DNA from: Burkholderiales bacterium
Lineage (GTDB): Bacteria > Pseudomonadota > Gammaproteobacteria > Burkholderiales > Burkholderiaceae_C
Assembly (NCBI GenBank): GCA_030604135.1
Contig: JAUVWL010000027.1
Location: forward strand, 1-50,333
Direction of reading: 5' to 3'
Length of the DNA stretch: 50,333 nucleotides
Below the pieces are notes generated by a model. It was not told the origin of the DNA. It ran no database searches and was given only the letters and a program-made list of their open reading frames with translations. Made by a program: the position numbers and the translations under genes. This document shows positions 49,701 through 50,333 of this stretch, piece by piece (positions within the stretch are counted from its first letter, which is position 1; each line of letters starts with the position of its first letter).

Positions 49701-50333
49701 CTCACCCCTGAGGCGGATGCTCACCTCACCGAGAGAAGCGCTGGCAGCGGCGCCGGAAATGCTGGCGAAAACACCGTTGCTGTTCTGCAGAACATCCACA
49801 CGGCTGTCGACGACCTCGACCAGCACATCGCCGTTTCCGGTATCCGATCGACCGAAAATGCCATGTGAGAAATTGCCGTGTGTGGTGATGTTCAACCGGT
49901 CGACGAACACCTCGACATCGCTGGCGTTGGCCGGATTGTTGTTGCGCTGCCACCCATAAACACCCACAGCGTTGTAGCCAAAAGTGGTGATGGTGGAATC
50001 CTGCGCCCTCAGCGACACAGCGCCCGTGCCGCGCTGCTCAACCCTCAAGCCATCACCGAAGCGCCCTTCGGTGTTGGCGTTGGCCAGTCCTGGACGGGAC
50101 GGGTTGCCTGTGCGGATGTCCAGGCCCGAAGCCTGCAAGCTCAGATCGCCGGTGAAGGCGGTGTTGTTCGCAATCAACCGGATGGCAGAACGGTCGTTGA
50201 CCGTGGGCTGCACAGCCAGCGTCAGATCAGACGCCCGCAGCGTCAATCCATTGTTGGTGTAGCGGATGTCGCCATAGACAGACGGGGTGTAGGTGGATGG
50301 ATCACACACCACCAAGCCGCCGGCAACGGCGGC
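46746..50333 (-). CDS. Autotransporter outer-membrane protein with long passenger domain (N-terminus cut by window edge)
   Basis: A type Va secreted/surface protein; 1195 residues are visible, and the signal peptide lies beyond base 50333. The last ~270 residues form a beta-barrel domain ending in Phe (KITLGVKQVF), with QAWGRILAQDLRAKG as the barrel entry. Upstream is a pertactin-like passenger end (NYQGRGGMVRLDTEFGDDNS, TDRLIVQGN, DGWYLVSA). Most of the passenger is degenerate repeats of about 35-50 residues with G-x-I/V ends such as SEGIYA, ADGIVA and AAGIVV. A short Asp/Gly-rich, RTX-like segment (GDGDDTF, GRGNDIA, GGEGNDVL) is also visible. The frame is open to the window end. Confidence 0.93.
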   Translation of the reverse strand, partial: AAVAGGLVVCDPSTYTPSVYGDIRYTNNGLTLRASDLTLAVQPTVNDRSAIRLIANNTAFTGDLSLQASGLDIRTGNPSRPGLANANTEGRFGDGLRVEQRGTGAVSLRAQDSTITTFGYNAVGVYGWQRNNNPANASDVEVFVDRLNITTHGNFSHGIFGRSDTGNGDVLVEVVDSRVDVLQNSNGVFASISGAAASASLGEVSIRLRGENELLSINSQRGNAVLAETINQGAVSVLATGRVQVSSYADSRMAIGGLINNTSSQAEVQVVAQDGLFGFFTEGSGSHAVFAQHLGLGHARAQLGGAGSEVQTSGDNAHGIHARTTNADSQATAEVVLTDGRVSTQGNESEGIYALHAGSGGAALATQLGGLITTQGAYADGIVAYANNPDAAGVVAVATQSGGRVETSGPATEVMGTPVNGSAGLVAQVDGSGSARGVQSAGASIFTSGVLGLGMAVRTAGVGDAQADVAGSITTTGDLSAAVVVRATEGQASVRVSAGAQIRTSGEDAAGIVVLSANGDLDVLQGGTIMVSGDGIQAIGSGSATVTNTGSVVSSAGHGIDVSGVGGGAFIRNSGNITAMAPGRRAILGSAADDTLELTDGLVTGAIDLGDGDDTFVATGGRIRGSVYLGRGNDIAALGGSFDPSGLVQLDGGEGNDVLTISGVNLTAYTNRGTRGVDLTGWEVMNVGPGAELKLSGDLYEAGPAGPRELNVARGGTLDLRGNSPGVFTLFAHLNNAGTVTFQDGQGDDLTTVAGNYQGRGGMVRLDTEFGDDNSATDRLIVQGNVSGNTVLNINNVGGAGAATTEGIKIIEVGGTSEASAFEWDIGTLRVGNFQYVLQRGSVSGRDQDGWYLVSAIQPMPGSEAPRPLWRPAISGYSVARSMNADMGFMQVGTLHQREGEQVQGGDELAQAWGRILAQDLRAKGQDRFSYDQRASGFQLGADLHRAQAGEGGRSRTGWLAHYVSSRADAWDQLRLQARLETETSRINTQSWGLGGYHTNTEADGAYTNWVGHLVRISNDFLDTYGTEASQTGWQLALGVERGLPLAQFQAFDHGWAVEGQGQLVLLHTRYARFEDGFSSMHADGFSALRGRLGLRLHNRRAAAAVEGDGHAHYYLLGSLVQDLLKTGGMTLQAKAGGGRVVARERFDQTYLELGVGAQADLGQNRWLWTDARYELGLKNRKNTGKITLGVKQVF

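Overview
The window is GC-rich, densely coding chromosomal DNA from a betaproteobacterium, most likely Burkholderiales and probably Comamonadaceae (Hydrogenophaga-like). This placement is inferred from the gene set: GTP-dependent PEP carboxykinase, a stand-alone N-terminal MetH, a Bug/TctC binding protein, BoxB, a fused aryl-CoA hydroxylase, acdS/acdR, and GC-rich palindromic repeats. No rRNA, tRNA, CRISPR, phage or IS transposase was seen. Two genes are cut by the edges: gap at base 1 and an autotransporter at base 50333.

Layout. 1-8.1 kb: gap and tkt (operon-like, minus strand), a small anchored protein divergent from a MurU-like nucleotidyltransferase, a secreted phytase-like esterase, a frameshifted HD phosphohydrolase, a membrane protein, the homocysteine methyltransferase half of MetH, and a rhodanese. 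8.1-14 kb: RecQ carrying an in-frame repeat insertion, a conserved hypothetical protein, a class I glutamine amidotransferase, and a tandem AAA+ ATPase. 14-19.5 kb: a CmpX-like mechanosensitive channel, a thioesterase, a 47-residue membrane protein directly behind a perfect FNR-type box, and pckG. 19.5-25 kb: a LysR regulator, a phosphoesterase, a universal stress protein, a 245-bp palindromic element, a TetR regulator facing two fasciclin-domain proteins, and ArgP. 25-35.6 kb: an AGCS symporter divergent from ArgP, an MpaA-like peptidase, a flavin reductase, a DMT exporter, an HDOD protein, a TctC protein with acetoacetyl-CoA synthetase, and a uracil permease. 35.6-45 kb: an aryl-CoA hydroxylase/reductase fusion with a thioesterase and a DJ-1 protein, an RHH protein, the divergent acdS/acdR pair, a PilT/PilU ATPase, and an orphan boxB. 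45-50.3 kb: a PduO-type cobalamin adenosyltransferase, an EF-hand protein, and a large autotransporter.

Functional themes. Central carbon metabolism (gap, tkt, pckG) sits beside aromatic acyl-CoA chemistry (the fused hydroxylase and BoxB). Neither aromatic gene has its CoA ligase or the rest of its pathway in the window. ACC deaminase with its Lrp-type regulator suggests a plant-associated or soil lifestyle. B12 dependence is suggested by the MetH half and the adenosyltransferase.

The most unusual signal is a GC-rich palindromic repeat of about 70-87 bp. It occurs as an intergenic tandem array (43174-43456) and also inside three enzyme genes, in frame: RecQ, acetoacetyl-CoA synthetase and the aryl-CoA hydroxylase fusion. 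In each gene it lies in a loop or at a domain junction. This resembles the protein-invading palindromic elements of Rickettsia.
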